Part shown: positions 9,399 through 17,158 of the stretch, in pieces
How the letters are laid out: every line of letters begins with the position of its first letter
Numbering within the stretch: the first letter of the stretch is position 1
Source: Novosphingobium sp. PhB57
GTDB taxonomy: Bacteria; Pseudomonadota; Alphaproteobacteria; Sphingomonadales; Sphingomonadaceae
Assembly (NCBI RefSeq): GCF_004342985.1
Contig: NZ_SMBO01000005.1
Coordinates: 62,001 to 126,000 of the forward strand
Length of the DNA: 64,000 bases
Reading direction: 5' to 3'
The notes under the pieces: generated by a model
Database searches by the model: none
What the model saw: only the letters and a program-made list of their open reading frames with translations
What the model was told of the DNA's origin: nothing
Position numbers and translations under genes: made by a program

Positions 9399-9997
9399 TC
9401 AGGGATAACGGTAAAGCACCGGTTCGTGCTCGCCCGCCTCGACGCAGTCACCCACGATCGCCACCCGTGCCCCGGAGGCCCGCGCAGCAGCGACGCCGGC
9501 GGGAGAATCCTCGAAGACCAGGCACGCTTCGATGGGAACGCCCAACAGGTCCGCACCCTTGAGGAAGCCTTCCGGATCGGGCTTGCCGCAAGTCACGTCT
9601 TCTGCCGCCACCATGATCTGCGGCAAAGGCACGCCCACGGCCTCAAGCCGTTTCACCGCCAGTGCGCGCGGTGCCGATGTGACGATGGCCCAGGATCCGG
9701 GCGCAAGCCGCTTCACGAAATCCGCGATCCCCGCGATCGCCACCACGCCGTCGAGATCGGCGATCTCCGCCGCTTCGATGCCTTTCAGTTCGGCTGCCAG
9801 ATCGAGGCCGCTGCCGCCGAAGCGCCGGATCAGGTCCTTGCCCTGCAGTGGCAAACCGCCAGCAACGGCTGGGGATCGATGCCGTGCCGCTGGGCCCACG
9901 CGGTCCAGACCCGTTCGACGACCCGCGATGAATCGATCATGGTGCCGTCCATGTCGAACAGGAAGGCGGCGAAATCACGGTTCTGGAACTGAGGCAT
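9399..9997 (-). pseudogene. HAD-family sugar/glycerol phosphatase gene, frameshifted
   Basis: Two frames together make one HAD-IA phosphatase of about 200 aa. The start at 9997 gives MPQFQNRDFAAFLFDMDGTMIDSS, with motif I DMDGT and its nucleophile Asp; this frame runs to a stop just past LLAVCH. The rest, from QGKDLIRRFGG onward, is in another frame. It carries motif II (VTSAP), Lys of motif III (CGKPDPEGF) and motif IV (VFEDSPAGV). The break lies near 9840-9855; the joined length of 599 nt is one base short of a whole number of codons. It is either a real one-base loss or a sequencing error. The enzyme would dephosphorylate a small sugar phosphate. Confidence 0.75.
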
Positions 9998-10040
9998 GAC
10001 CCCAGCCTATTGCCCTGCGGCGCGAATGGAAAGGCGGTGG

Positions 10041-11966
10041 TCAGTCCCCAGGCGCCGCGCCGAGGCCGCTCCCGCGCGGATAGAGGGGCTTGTCCCCCGC
10101 GGTCCTGCTTGCGGTGGTGACCGGAAAGCGGGGCAAGTCGAAGGGCAGGCGCCCGCGCGCCCGGGCTTTTCCGGCGACAACGTCCGAGACGGCGGCATCG
10201 CTGGCGCCGAAGGTCGCGAGAATGGCCCGCGTATGGGGGATCATCGCCGTCAGCACGGCGGGGCGGTCCATCTCGATTGCGACGACGACCGGAACCCGGG
10301 ACGCCGCGGTCCGGATCGCCTGCATATCCGGATCGGTATCGCGAAATTCGAGCCTGCCTTCATGCTGGCGCGATCCGAAGAAGTGATAAGGGTGAAGCGT
10401 CTCGAACGGCGCCGCGCTGCGAACGATGGCCGCATCGGCATCCTCCAGCCGCGTCACCACTTCCAGCCCGGCCGCCCGTGCCGCCTCGGGATCGAGGCCC
10501 TGCAGCCAGACCCGCGCGCCGCGGCGCAGCGGCAGGATACCGCCTTCGTTCCGAAGCAGGACCTGGCTGGCGCGCTGGGCAGCGTCGGCCTCGGCCTTCA
10601 CGGCAGGATCGCCCAGCACTTGCTCCGCGCGGCGGGGATCGACGAAAGGCTGGTCGAACAGGCCGAGTTCGAACTTCAGGCGCAGCACCCGGCGCACGGA
10701 TTCGTCGATCCGCGCCTCGCTCACCAGCCCCTGCTTCACCGCCTGGGTGATCGGATCGGGACTGTCGATGCCGCCGAACTGGTCGAGCCCGGCATCGATG
10801 CCCTTGGCGAAGCGCTGCACCACGGTCAGCCCCTCCACGCCCCAGGGCATGCCGATCGCGCCGGGCATCTGCGGTGCCTCGGCGCTCGGCGCCGAGCAGC
10901 GTTCCGGGCAATCGCGCGTGATCGACCAGTCGGAGACGATCAGCCCGTCGAACCCCTTGCCGCCGCGCAGCAGCCCGGTCAGCAACGGCTTGCTGAAACC
11001 GGCCCCCACCGGCTCGGCCGGCTTTCCGTCCAGCGTCACGCCGTGCAGCACGACGTAAGTGGGCATCACGCCCGCGCTGTGAGCGGTTAGGGCGCCGTCG
11101 AAGGCGCGGATGTGCTCGGCCAGTTCGCGGTTGTCGAGCGTGACGTTGCGGCCATAGTAATTGTGCCCGTCATAGCCCTCTGTCGCGGCGCCATAGCCAA
11201 CCCAGTGCTTGACGATGGTGGCGACGCCGCTGTGCGTCACCCCGTCCCGTCCGCCCTGGAAGCCTTCCACATAAGCCCCGGCCATGCGCGACACGAGCGA
11301 CGGATCGGACCCGAAGGTGGCGGTGATGCGCGGCCAGCGCGGCTCCACGCCGATGTCGGCCTGCGGGGAAAGCGCCATGTGGATGCCCACGGCGCGATAT
11401 TCGCGCGCCGCCGCCGCGCCGAAGCGCCGCACCAGCGCCTCGTCGCGCAGCGCTGCGAAGCCGAGCGTCTCCGGCCAGGCGGAAAAGCCCTTGCCGCGTG
11501 TGCTGGCGCCGACAACCGCCTGGAAATGGTTGCGCGGATCGGTGCTGATCGTGGCCGGAATGCCGAGGCGGCTCTCCTCTGCCGCGCGCTGGACGGCATT
11601 GTTCTGCTCGGCGAACTGGGCGGGGGGCAGGTCCAGCCGGGTGATGAAGCTGGACATGTGATCCCGGCCCACCAGGTCGCGGACTTTGGCCATGTCGTAG
11701 CCGCCGGCGGAAATGCCGATCGCCGCCCCCGGCGTCAGCCCGGCGCCCGGAAGCGTGCCATGCGCCAGCGTGCCGGTCTTCTCCTCCAGCGTCATCCGGC
11801 CGAGCAGGTCCTCGACGCGGCGCTCGATCGGGGCTTCGGGATCCTCGTAAGGGTCCTTCTGCCCGTTGTGGTTCAGGTCGCGCCATTCGGCCGCCTGCGC
11901 CGATCCGCAGCAGAGCGCCGCCAGTACTAGGCCGCCGAGCAGGCCCTTGGTCCGCCGCCCCTTCAT
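10041..11966 (-). CDS. Secreted GH3 beta-glycosidase
   Basis: 641 aa. A signal peptide (KGRRTKGLLGGLVLAALCC, cleavage near residue 25) points to the periplasm. A short Ca-loop-like DLNHNGQKDPYED follows. The GH3 barrel has the KHW motif of the catalytic domain and the nucleophile Asp346 in GLIVSDWS; the second alpha/beta sandwich domain follows. The family removes terminal beta-linked glucose, xylose or related sugars; exact specificity is not readable. The start ATG overlaps the stop of the upstream MFS gene by 4 nt (ATGA), so the two are translationally coupled. An apparent continuation of the open frame upstream to 12506 is only the MFS gene read in another frame. Confidence 0.9.
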   Translation of the reverse strand: MKGRRTKGLLGGLVLAALCCGSAQAAEWRDLNHNGQKDPYEDPEAPIERRVEDLLGRMTLEEKTGTLAHGTLPGAGLTPGAAIGISAGGYDMAKVRDLVGRDHMSSFITRLDLPPAQFAEQNNAVQRAAEESRLGIPATISTDPRNHFQAVVGASTRGKGFSAWPETLGFAALRDEALVRRFGAAAAREYRAVGIHMALSPQADIGVEPRWPRITATFGSDPSLVSRMAGAYVEGFQGGRDGVTHSGVATIVKHWVGYGAATEGYDGHNYYGRNVTLDNRELAEHIRAFDGALTAHSAGVMPTYVVLHGVTLDGKPAEPVGAGFSKPLLTGLLRGGKGFDGLIVSDWSITRDCPERCSAPSAEAPQMPGAIGMPWGVEGLTVVQRFAKGIDAGLDQFGGIDSPDPITQAVKQGLVSEARIDESVRRVLRLKFELGLFDQPFVDPRRAEQVLGDPAVKAEADAAQRASQVLLRNEGGILPLRRGARVWLQGLDPEAARAAGLEVVTRLEDADAAIVRSAAPFETLHPYHFFGSRQHEGRLEFRDTDPDMQAIRTAASRVPVVVAIEMDRPAVLTAMIPHTRAILATFGASDAAVSDVVAGKARARGRLPFDLPRFPVTTASRTAGDKPLYPRGSGLGAAPGD

Positions 11967-13396
11967 GCCGCGCGCTCCCGGCGCGGCAGGCCGGACATGC
12001 CGAACAGCAGCGCCGCCAGCGCCAGCGGCGAGGCCACGGCGCAGACGATGGAGATCGACAGGCCCAGGCGCGAAGGATCGGCGAAGACCATGTCGGTAAC
12101 CAGAGCCACCGAAGTCGGCCCCAGGGTCGAGCCGACCAGGTTGATGGCCAGCATGTAGATCACCGAGACTTGCGCGCGCATGCGGTTGGGGGTCAGCGAC
12201 TGGAGCGTGGCCAGTCCGCCGCCGAAGTTGAAGCCGGCAAAGAAGTTCATGCCGCCCACACCCGCCAGCGCGAGCCCGGCCGTCGGCATGAGCGGGAAAC
12301 CGATCGTCAGGGGAATGAGCGCGGTGAACCCGATCACCGCGGCCAGGAGGTTGCCGTTCACCACTCCGCGCTTTTGCAGCCAGGAGCCGGCGAAGCCGCC
12401 GCAGAGCGCGCCGCTCGTACCGCAGAAGAACACCATCCAGCCATAGGAGGCGCCGATCTGCGAAATCGACATGCCGTAGGAGCGTTCGAGGAAGGCCGGG
12501 ATCCACGCGCCGGTGCCGTTCCCCACGAAGATCATGAGCGCGAAGCCGACGATGATGCCGAAGTAGGCGCGTCCGTGGGCGGAGAGCTGGCCGAACAGCT
12601 GGGCCACGCTTGCGCTTCCCTTCCGTCCGGGATTCTCATGCCCGGCCGGCTCCGCGAGTTTCGGCACGCCGCCACGGCGAACGGGTTCGCGCACGAACAG
12701 CATCGCCAGCGACAGCAGCGCGCCGGGAATGCCGAGCGCCAGGAAGATGATGTGCCAGCCTTTCATCGTCCCCAGCACCGGTATGGCGATTTCCGAGGAC
12801 GGCGGCACCGCCCCGGCGATCAGCCCGCCCAGGATCAGGGCACCGGCCCCGCCGAGGTAGACGCCCATGTTGTAGACGCCCATGGCCAGCGCCAGCCGGT
12901 TCTTCGGGAAATAGTCCGCCAGGATCGAGTAGGCGGCAGGGCTCAGTCCCCCCTCCCCGGTGCCCACCGCGACGCGCGCGGCGAAGAGGCCGCCGTAGCT
13001 GCGGGTCATGCCGCAGGCCGCGGTGGCGAGGCTCCAGACGAAGATCGACACGACGATGATGTTGCGGCGGTTGGACCGGTCTGCCAGCCAGGCCACCGGG
13101 ATACCGACGATCACGTAGAACAGGGTGAAGCTCAACCCGTAGAGCAGGCTCATCGCCGTGTCGGAGGCGCCGAGGTCTTCCTTGATCGGCTGCACGAGCA
13201 GCGCCAGCGCCTGGCGATCAACGAAGGCCAGGGTATAGGCCAGCATGAGCAGGATCGCCGCCGTCCAGGCTTCGCGCGCGGGGGGCCAGCTGCCACCATC
13301 AGGATCGGGAACCGGATCAAAAACCGGATCGGGAACCGTCATCTCCGGCGCCATCTTCAGCGCGGCATCCTTCGCGGTCTGCAGCATAGTCCCCAT
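11963..13396 (-). CDS. MFS transporter (MFS1), sugar/organic-anion type
   Basis: 477 aa, 12 hydrophobic segments, major facilitator fold. The N-terminal block LAFVDRQALALLVQPIKEDL and the loop 2-3 motif WLADRSNRRNI are typical of the spinster/ACS-like branch. A hydrophilic N-terminus of about 45 residues precedes TM1. The start at 13396 (MGTMLQ) is preferred; a second ATG at 13387 is possible. It is closely similar to MFS2 at 22993, so the two are paralogs. It is coupled by a 4-nt overlap to the GH3 gene, so the carrier probably imports the sugar or conjugate that the GH3 enzyme handles. A promoter with a TTGACA box and a palindromic operator lies about 80 bases upstream. Confidence 0.9.
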   Translation of the reverse strand: MGTMLQTAKDAALKMAPEMTVPDPVFDPVPDPDGGSWPPAREAWTAAILLMLAYTLAFVDRQALALLVQPIKEDLGASDTAMSLLYGLSFTLFYVIVGIPVAWLADRSNRRNIIVVSIFVWSLATAACGMTRSYGGLFAARVAVGTGEGGLSPAAYSILADYFPKNRLALAMGVYNMGVYLGGAGALILGGLIAGAVPPSSEIAIPVLGTMKGWHIIFLALGIPGALLSLAMLFVREPVRRGGVPKLAEPAGHENPGRKGSASVAQLFGQLSAHGRAYFGIIVGFALMIFVGNGTGAWIPAFLERSYGMSISQIGASYGWMVFFCGTSGALCGGFAGSWLQKRGVVNGNLLAAVIGFTALIPLTIGFPLMPTAGLALAGVGGMNFFAGFNFGGGLATLQSLTPNRMRAQVSVIYMLAINLVGSTLGPTSVALVTDMVFADPSRLGLSISIVCAVASPLALAALLFGMSGLPRRERAA

Positions 13397-13475
13397 CCCT
13401 GTATTCTTGTCTTGCCCGGCGCCGTTCGTGCGGCGCCTTTCTGGTGCGACCCGAAAGGCAATGGACAAGCGAATA

Positions 13476-13513
13476 TTTAGCGCTACAACTAGCCGTATTC
13501 CCGGGATTGTCAA
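13476..13513 (-). promoter_or_regulatory. MFS1 promoter with LacI-type operator
   Basis: On the minus strand a perfect TTGACA (13513-13508) is followed after 20 nt by the near-palindrome TGTAGCGCTAAA (13487-13476, centre CG). This would cover the -10 region. The same layout occurs at the promoters of TonB3 and MFS2. The site also lies about 115 bases upstream of the divergent LacI-family gene and may serve autoregulation. Confidence 0.6.
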
Positions 13514-13599
13514 CGCAGTTGTTGGTCAATTCGAACCAAATCGCATCGGCCGGGCACATCCTTGCCAAATTGCGGCCGGAACCTATGACAGGGGCGATT

Positions 13600-14658
13600 A
13601 TGACAAGCGGTACGACCCCTCGAAAACGACGGCGCGGCGGCGGCGGCCCCACGATTGCCGAAGTGGCCGAGCTGGCAGGCGTATCGACGATGACCGTCTC
13701 CAACGTGCTGAACAACCGGCCGGTCGTCCATGCCGACACCCGCGATGCCGTGCTCAAGGCCGTGAAGGCGCTCAACTACACGCCCAACAGCGCCGCGCGG
13801 GCCCTGGCCAGCGCCGCCACCCTGCGGATCGGGCTGGTCCACAGCGATACCGAAAGCGCCCTGCTCAGCGCGATTCTGGTCGGCTCGCTCAAGGCCGCCT
13901 CGCGCCTGGGCGCGCAGCTCATCATCAACTCCTACGACCTGGCCGATCCGGTCGGCGGCGTGGAGGCTTTCCTGAAGACCGGGCTGGACGGGCTGCTGCT
14001 GCCGCCGCCGCTCTGCGAAATGGTCAGCGCCGCGGGCATTCCGGAGCGTCACGATACCGCGATGATCGCCCTGGCGCCCGGCGGCGATCTCCGTAACATG
14101 GACTGCGTGCGGATCGATGACGAACAGGCCGCTTACGAAGTGACGCGGATCCTGCTGGAAAAGGGCCACCGCCGGATCGGCTTCGTCACCCTGCCCGGCG
14201 CGCTGGTGGCGGTTTCGCGACTGCGCGGCTATTTGCGCGCGCTGGGCGAACAGAGCGTCATTCCCGACATGAGCCTGGTCTGGGAGGCGCGCCCGACCTT
14301 CGATGCCGGGCTCGATCTGGCACAGCGCGTGCTCATAGACGACCGCCGCGTGACGGCGGTGATCGCCGGTAACGACGATATGGCCGCGGCCTTCGTCAAC
14401 GTGGCCTTGCGCAACAACCTGTCCGTGCCCGGCGACGTCTCGATCATCGGCTTCGACGATACGCCGATCGCCGTGAAGATCTGGCCTGCGCTGACGACCG
14501 TGCGCCAGCCGCTGGCGCTCATCGCCGAAAGGGCCACCGAGCGCCTCGTCAGCATCTTGCGCGAAGAAGGCGGGAAAAGCGCCGCGGTGGAGGCCAGCTA
14601 CGTGGACTTCACCGTGATCGAGCGCAATTCGGTCGGCGTGCCTCCCAAAGACGGATAA
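13600..14658 (+). CDS. LacI-family transcriptional regulator
   Basis: 352 aa. The N-terminal LacI helix-turn-helix begins at about residue 17 (PTIAEVAELAGVSTMTVSNV) with the hinge helix NSAARALAS. The rest is a periplasmic-binding-protein-like effector domain ending in the usual SIIGFDDTPIA and LTTVRQPL blocks. The start at 13600 has an AGGGG box 6 nt upstream; an ATG at 13585 would add five residues. A basic, glycine-rich leader (RKRRRGGGG) precedes the HTH. It is divergent from MFS1-GH3 and most likely represses the sites near TTTAGCGCTAAA found here and at 22.7-22.95 kb. The effector is probably a sugar or sugar-containing catabolite. Confidence 0.93.
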   Translation: MTSGTTPRKRRRGGGGPTIAEVAELAGVSTMTVSNVLNNRPVVHADTRDAVLKAVKALNYTPNSAARALASAATLRIGLVHSDTESALLSAILVGSLKAASRLGAQLIINSYDLADPVGGVEAFLKTGLDGLLLPPPLCEMVSAAGIPERHDTAMIALAPGGDLRNMDCVRIDDEQAAYEVTRILLEKGHRRIGFVTLPGALVAVSRLRGYLRALGEQSVIPDMSLVWEARPTFDAGLDLAQRVLIDDRRVTAVIAGNDDMAAAFVNVALRNNLSVPGDVSIIGFDDTPIAVKIWPALTTVRQPLALIAERATERLVSILREEGGKSAAVEASYVDFTVIERNSVGVPPKDG

Positions 14659-14672
14659 GCGGCAGGACAGAT

Positions 14673-14706
14673 AAAAAGGCGGCGGCGGACTTGCGTCCAC
14701 CGCCGC
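14673..14706 (-). terminator. Terminator of the leftward gentisate operon
   Basis: On the minus strand, an 11-of-12-bp stem (14695-14706 with 14679-14690, 4-nt loop) is followed by five T (complement of 14673-14677). It sits 54 bases beyond the maleylpyruvate isomerase stop and could also stop transcripts from the converging LacI gene. Confidence 0.75.
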
Positions 14707-14760
14707 ATGGGCAACCGGCTCGGGAGGAGGAGGTCGAGCGGTCGCCCTAAGGTATCGATA

Positions 14761-15399
14761 CTACTCCGCGTCCGGCTGACGGGACGGGACGGCAACCTGA
14801 AATGCCGGCAGGGCGTTGCAGGCAGCTTCCACTTCCGCAATCCTCGGAAAGTCGAACCGCGCGCCGAAGCGCCGCGCATTGCCGAGCTGCGGCACGAGGC
14901 AGATGTCGGCCAGCGTGACTTGCGCGCCGAAGCAATAAGGGCCTTCGTTCGCCGCAATCGTCGCGGAGAAGGCTTCCAGCCCGGTCTCGATCACTTCGCG
15001 CGCCCACCCGGTCACGGATTCCTCGTCCAGACCGCGCGCGCGCAGCATGTCGAGCACCTTGAGGTTCTGGAGGGGATGCACTTCGCAGGCGATCAGTTGG
15101 GCCGCGGCGCGGACTTTCGCGCGTTCCAGCGGATCTGCCGGAAGCAGCGCCGGATCGGGCCGGATCTCGTCGAGATACTCGCAGATGGCGAGACTCTGCG
15201 TCAGCACCGCACCACCGACTTCCAGGCTGGGTACGAGGCCCTGTGGGTTGAGCTGGAGGTATTCCGGCGCGCGCTGTTCGCCCGCGCGCAGCCGATAGGT
15301 GCGCCCGCTCCAGTCCAGCCCCTTGAGAGCGAGCGCGATGCGCACGCGCCACGAAGAGGACGACCGCCAGAACGTGTGGAGGACCAGCGGGTCAGGCAC
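14761..15399 (-). CDS. nagL: Maleylpyruvate isomerase, zeta-class glutathione transferase
   Basis: 212 aa. It is a glutathione-dependent cis-trans isomerase that converts maleylpyruvate to fumarylpyruvate in the gentisate pathway, in the cytoplasm. The N-terminal thioredoxin-like domain carries the zeta-class glutathione site SSSSWRVR (13-20). The NPQGLVPSLEV cis-Pro segment and SLAICEYL helix follow, then an all-helical C-terminal domain. Alone it could be called maleylacetoacetate isomerase (maiA). The neighbours, a gentisate dioxygenase and a fumarylpyruvate hydrolase, favour maleylpyruvate. Its start overlaps the stop of the upstream gene by 8 nt. It is the last gene of the operon. Confidence 0.85.
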   Translation of the reverse strand: MPDPLVLHTFWRSSSSWRVRIALALKGLDWSGRTYRLRAGEQRAPEYLQLNPQGLVPSLEVGGAVLTQSLAICEYLDEIRPDPALLPADPLERAKVRAAAQLIACEVHPLQNLKVLDMLRARGLDEESVTGWAREVIETGLEAFSATIAANEGPYCFGAQVTLADICLVPQLGNARRFGARFDFPRIAEVEAACNALPAFQVAVPSRQPDAE

Positions 15400-16090
15400 C
15401 GGCCGGCGGCCCCACCTTCACCACGGTATCGCTGAGGCCGGCCACCGAAATGACGATTTCGTCGCCCGGCACCACTGCGCCCACGCCGGCGGGCGTGCCG
15501 GTGTAGATGAGGTCGCCCGGCTCCAGGCGGTAGGCGTTCGAGAGGAAGGCGATGAGATCCGCAACCGGGTGGATCAACTCGGCAAGGTCTGCCTCCTGCC
15601 TGACTTCGCCGTTCACCGTCAGGCGGATCGCGCCTTCGTTCAGCGGGCCGGTTTCGGCGATGGGATGGATCAGGCCGAGCGGAGAGGATTCCTCCACGTT
15701 CTTGCCGGCATCCCAGGGGCGGCCCTTGGCCCGCGCTTCCAGCTGGAGGTCACGGCGCGTCATGTCGAGCCCGGTGGCATAGCCGTAGACGTGGTCCAGG
15801 GCGTCGGCCGCGGCGATGCTGCGCCCGCCCTTGCCGATGGCGACGACCAGTTCGGCCTCGTAATGGAAGTTCGCCGTCGACGGCGGGTAGGCCATGACCG
15901 ACCCGCTGGGGATCACGGTCTCCGCCCACTTGGTGAAGTAGAACGGCGCCTCGCGGTCAACCTCGACGCCCATTTCCTTGGCATGGTCGGCATAGTTGCG
16001 GCCGATGCAGAACACCCGGCGGACCGGATAGTCGTGACCGTCGCTGGTCTTCGCAAGGACGGGCGGCAGCGGGTCGAACAGATAAGTCAA
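15392..16090 (-). CDS. nagK: Fumarylpyruvate hydrolase (FAH family)
   Basis: 232 aa, the size of NagK-type enzymes. It hydrolyses fumarylpyruvate to fumarate and pyruvate, the last step of the gentisate pathway. The FAH-family metal ligands are visible: E78 and E80 in NFHYEAELVVAIG and D109 in GYATGLDMTRRDLQ. CIGRNYADHAKEMG near the N-terminus and YTGTPAGVG near the C-terminus are typical of the family. The start ATG overlaps the dioxygenase stop by 4 nt and the stop overlaps nagL by 8 nt, so translation is coupled. A general FAH-domain acylpyruvate hydrolase is the alternative call. Confidence 0.88.
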   Translation of the reverse strand: MTYLFDPLPPVLAKTSDGHDYPVRRVFCIGRNYADHAKEMGVEVDREAPFYFTKWAETVIPSGSVMAYPPSTANFHYEAELVVAIGKGGRSIAAADALDHVYGYATGLDMTRRDLQLEARAKGRPWDAGKNVEESSPLGLIHPIAETGPLNEGAIRLTVNGEVRQEADLAELIHPVADLIAFLSNAYRLEPGDLIYTGTPAGVGAVVPGDEIVISVAGLSDTVVKVGPPAGA

Positions 16091-17151
16091 TGGTTGAACT
16101 CCCGGTAGAGATCGAGCTTCACTTGCGAAGCCTTGTCGGAATAGGCGAACAGGACCAGCTCGGTCGCGGCGAGGAAGCGGTGCGGCACCCAGGAGGGCAC
16201 CACCACCACGTCCCTGGGCTTCAGGGCGATGGTTTCCTCGCCCAGCCGCAGTTCGCCCGTACCTTCGCAGACGACGAAGACGGTGCCGTCCGTCGCCTGG
16301 CGGGTGCGGCTCTCGAAGCCTGCGGGCAGCAGCCGGACATGGGCGGAGATGGTGGAGAGCACCGGGCCGCCGTCGGCGGGATTGGTGAATTCCAGCGCGT
16401 GGCCGAAGTGCGGGTCGATCTCGCCCCCGGTCGCCAGCGACTGGAGCGCGGGGCGCCAGTCGGCATAAGGATAGTGGAACAGCGGCCGTCCTGCCGGTCG
16501 CCGGTCTGCCGCGCTGCCGCGCATCGGGCGCATGTTGTGGCCGTAGCGCGCCAGAGTGTCGCCCGGTGTGGCCGTCTCGGGATGGGCCGCAGAGCCGAGG
16601 CGCTCGGCAAAGCTGGCATCGAACAGGCGCACGGTCGGGATGTCCAGGCCGTCGAGCCAGATCATCGGCGCATCGCCGTCATTGCCGTGATCGTGCCACT
16701 GGTAGGCCGGCGTCAGCACCAGGTCGAACTGCTCCATCACCGCTTTCTCGCCGTCGAGCGCGGTGAAGGCACCGCTGCCTTCCATGACGAAGCGCAGCGC
16801 GTTCTGCGCATGGCGGTGGCAGGGCGCCACTTCGCCCGGCAGGATCAGCTGAAGTCCGGCATAGAGGCTGGGTGTGATCGCCGCCTGGCCCGCCAGGCCG
16901 GGGTTCTCCATGATCAGCACCCGGCGCTCGGCCTGCTCGGCGCTGATGATGTCGCCGGCCCGCATCAGGAAGCTGCGGGTCTCCGCATAGTCCCAGCACC
17001 AGGGCCTGGCGGGCGAGCGGGGTTCCGTCAGGACCAGTGCATGAAGGCTCTCCCACAAGGGCTGGAGGCCCTGCGGCGCCATCGCGGCGTAGAGCGCTTC
17101 AAGCTGCGAACGCTGGTCGTTGGCGCCTTGGGTCATCTCGCCTTGGCTCAT
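16087..17151 (-). CDS. nagI: Gentisate 1,2-dioxygenase (bicupin)
   Basis: 354 aa, the usual length. It is an Fe(II) ring-cleaving dioxygenase converting gentisate (2,5-dihydroxybenzoate) to maleylpyruvate. The first cupin holds the iron ligands: His112 and His114 in PCHRHAQNALRF and His153 in QWHDHGN. PMIWLDGLDIP follows, as in gentisate dioxygenases. The second cupin (about 260-345) is structural. Related enzymes that cleave salicylate or 1-hydroxy-2-naphthoate share these motifs, so gentisate is favoured by the NagK and NagL neighbours rather than proven. It starts only 7 bases after the upstream GH3 stop, which places ring cleavage in a glycosidase/sulfatase operon. Confidence 0.88.
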   Translation of the reverse strand: MSQGEMTQGANDQRSQLEALYAAMAPQGLQPLWESLHALVLTEPRSPARPWCWDYAETRSFLMRAGDIISAEQAERRVLIMENPGLAGQAAITPSLYAGLQLILPGEVAPCHRHAQNALRFVMEGSGAFTALDGEKAVMEQFDLVLTPAYQWHDHGNDGDAPMIWLDGLDIPTVRLFDASFAERLGSAAHPETATPGDTLARYGHNMRPMRGSAADRRPAGRPLFHYPYADWRPALQSLATGGEIDPHFGHALEFTNPADGGPVLSTISAHVRLLPAGFESRTRQATDGTVFVVCEGTGELRLGEETIALKPRDVVVVPSWVPHRFLAATELVLFAYSDKASQVKLDLYREFNH

Positions 17152-17158
17152 ACCGCCC

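Noticed and set aside
10041..12506. Apparent 821-residue fusion of an unknown N-terminus to GH3
   Set aside because: The first 180 residues are MFS1 read in another frame. The true GH3 start is at 11966, with a signal peptide and a 4-nt overlap.
14761..16090. Homogentisate pathway (maiA, fahA) instead of gentisate
   Set aside because: No homogentisate dioxygenase is present. The hydrolase is the short fumarylpyruvate type of 232 aa, not the roughly 420-aa fumarylacetoacetase, and a gentisate-type bicupin is adjacent.
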